Shown here piece after piece: positions 4,971-5,002 of a stretch of 5,002 bases of DNA (position 1 is the stretch's first letter; each line of letters begins with the position of its first letter). The translations under genes were made by a program, and so were the position numbers. Where the stretch lies: positions 1-5,002 of the forward strand of contig PYCK01000184.1 of assembly GCA_009649835.1 (NCBI GenBank), read 5' to 3'. The DNA is from Candidatus Methanocomedens sp. (GTDB lineage: Archaea > Halobacteriota > Methanosarcinia > Methanosarcinales > Methanocomedenaceae). Below the pieces are notes generated by a model. The model searched no databases. It was not told the origin of the DNA and worked only from the letters and a program-made list of their open reading frames with translations.

Positions 4971-5002
4971 ATTAACTAATGAGAAATTATTGAGTAATAT
5001 AT
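4971..5002. other. AT-rich right edge upstream of the amt promoter
   Basis: This stretch is strongly AT-rich with no reading frame, repeat or clear site. It may hold further upstream control elements or the end of a neighbouring gene's flank outside the window. Confidence 0.4.

Overview
The window reads as a compact nitrogen-control locus from an archaeon, most likely a methanogen or a related methane-metabolising euryarchaeon close to the Methanosarcinales. The evidence is an NrpR-type repressor (a family centred on methanogenic Euryarchaeota), TATA-box promoters, and ribosome binding sites matching the archaeal GGAGGTGA type. The exact lineage cannot be fixed from this sequence. No rRNA, tRNA, CRISPR array, insertion sequence or phage gene is visible.

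All five genes lie on the minus strand, so transcription runs from right to left. From the upstream end they are: an Amt ammonium channel (3483-4907), a P-II signalling protein of GlnK type (3125-3472), a MOT1-family molybdate/sulfate transporter (1980-3098), a two-domain GNAT acetyltransferase (1208-2005) and NrpR (145-1125). A promoter region lies at 4908-5002, with a TATA box followed by a 35-bp imperfect palindrome over the predicted transcription start. Amt and glnK are translationally coupled: the amt stop codon lies inside the glnK ribosome binding site. A hairpin plus U-tract sits at the very end of glnK, immediately before the transporter start codon. The transporter and acetyltransferase genes overlap by 26 bp. 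A second TATA-like promoter at about 1190-1197 probably drives nrpR. The left 144 bases are non-coding 3' flank.

The genes fit together as follows. Amt admits ammonium. GlnK reads 2-oxoglutarate and nucleotides and plugs Amt when nitrogen is plentiful. NrpR represses nitrogen genes when 2-oxoglutarate is low. The MOT1-like transporter would supply molybdate, needed for nitrogenase and for molybdenum formylmethanofuran dehydrogenase. The acetyltransferase has no assignable substrate.

Nothing here is an obviously new system. The points most worth following are the palindrome at the amt promoter (a candidate NrpR operator whose arms differ from known operators), the terminator-like hairpin separating amt-glnK from the transporter, and the link between molybdate uptake and nitrogen control. 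Four of the five genes could be called with a wrong or uncertain start; the starts chosen are explained gene by gene.
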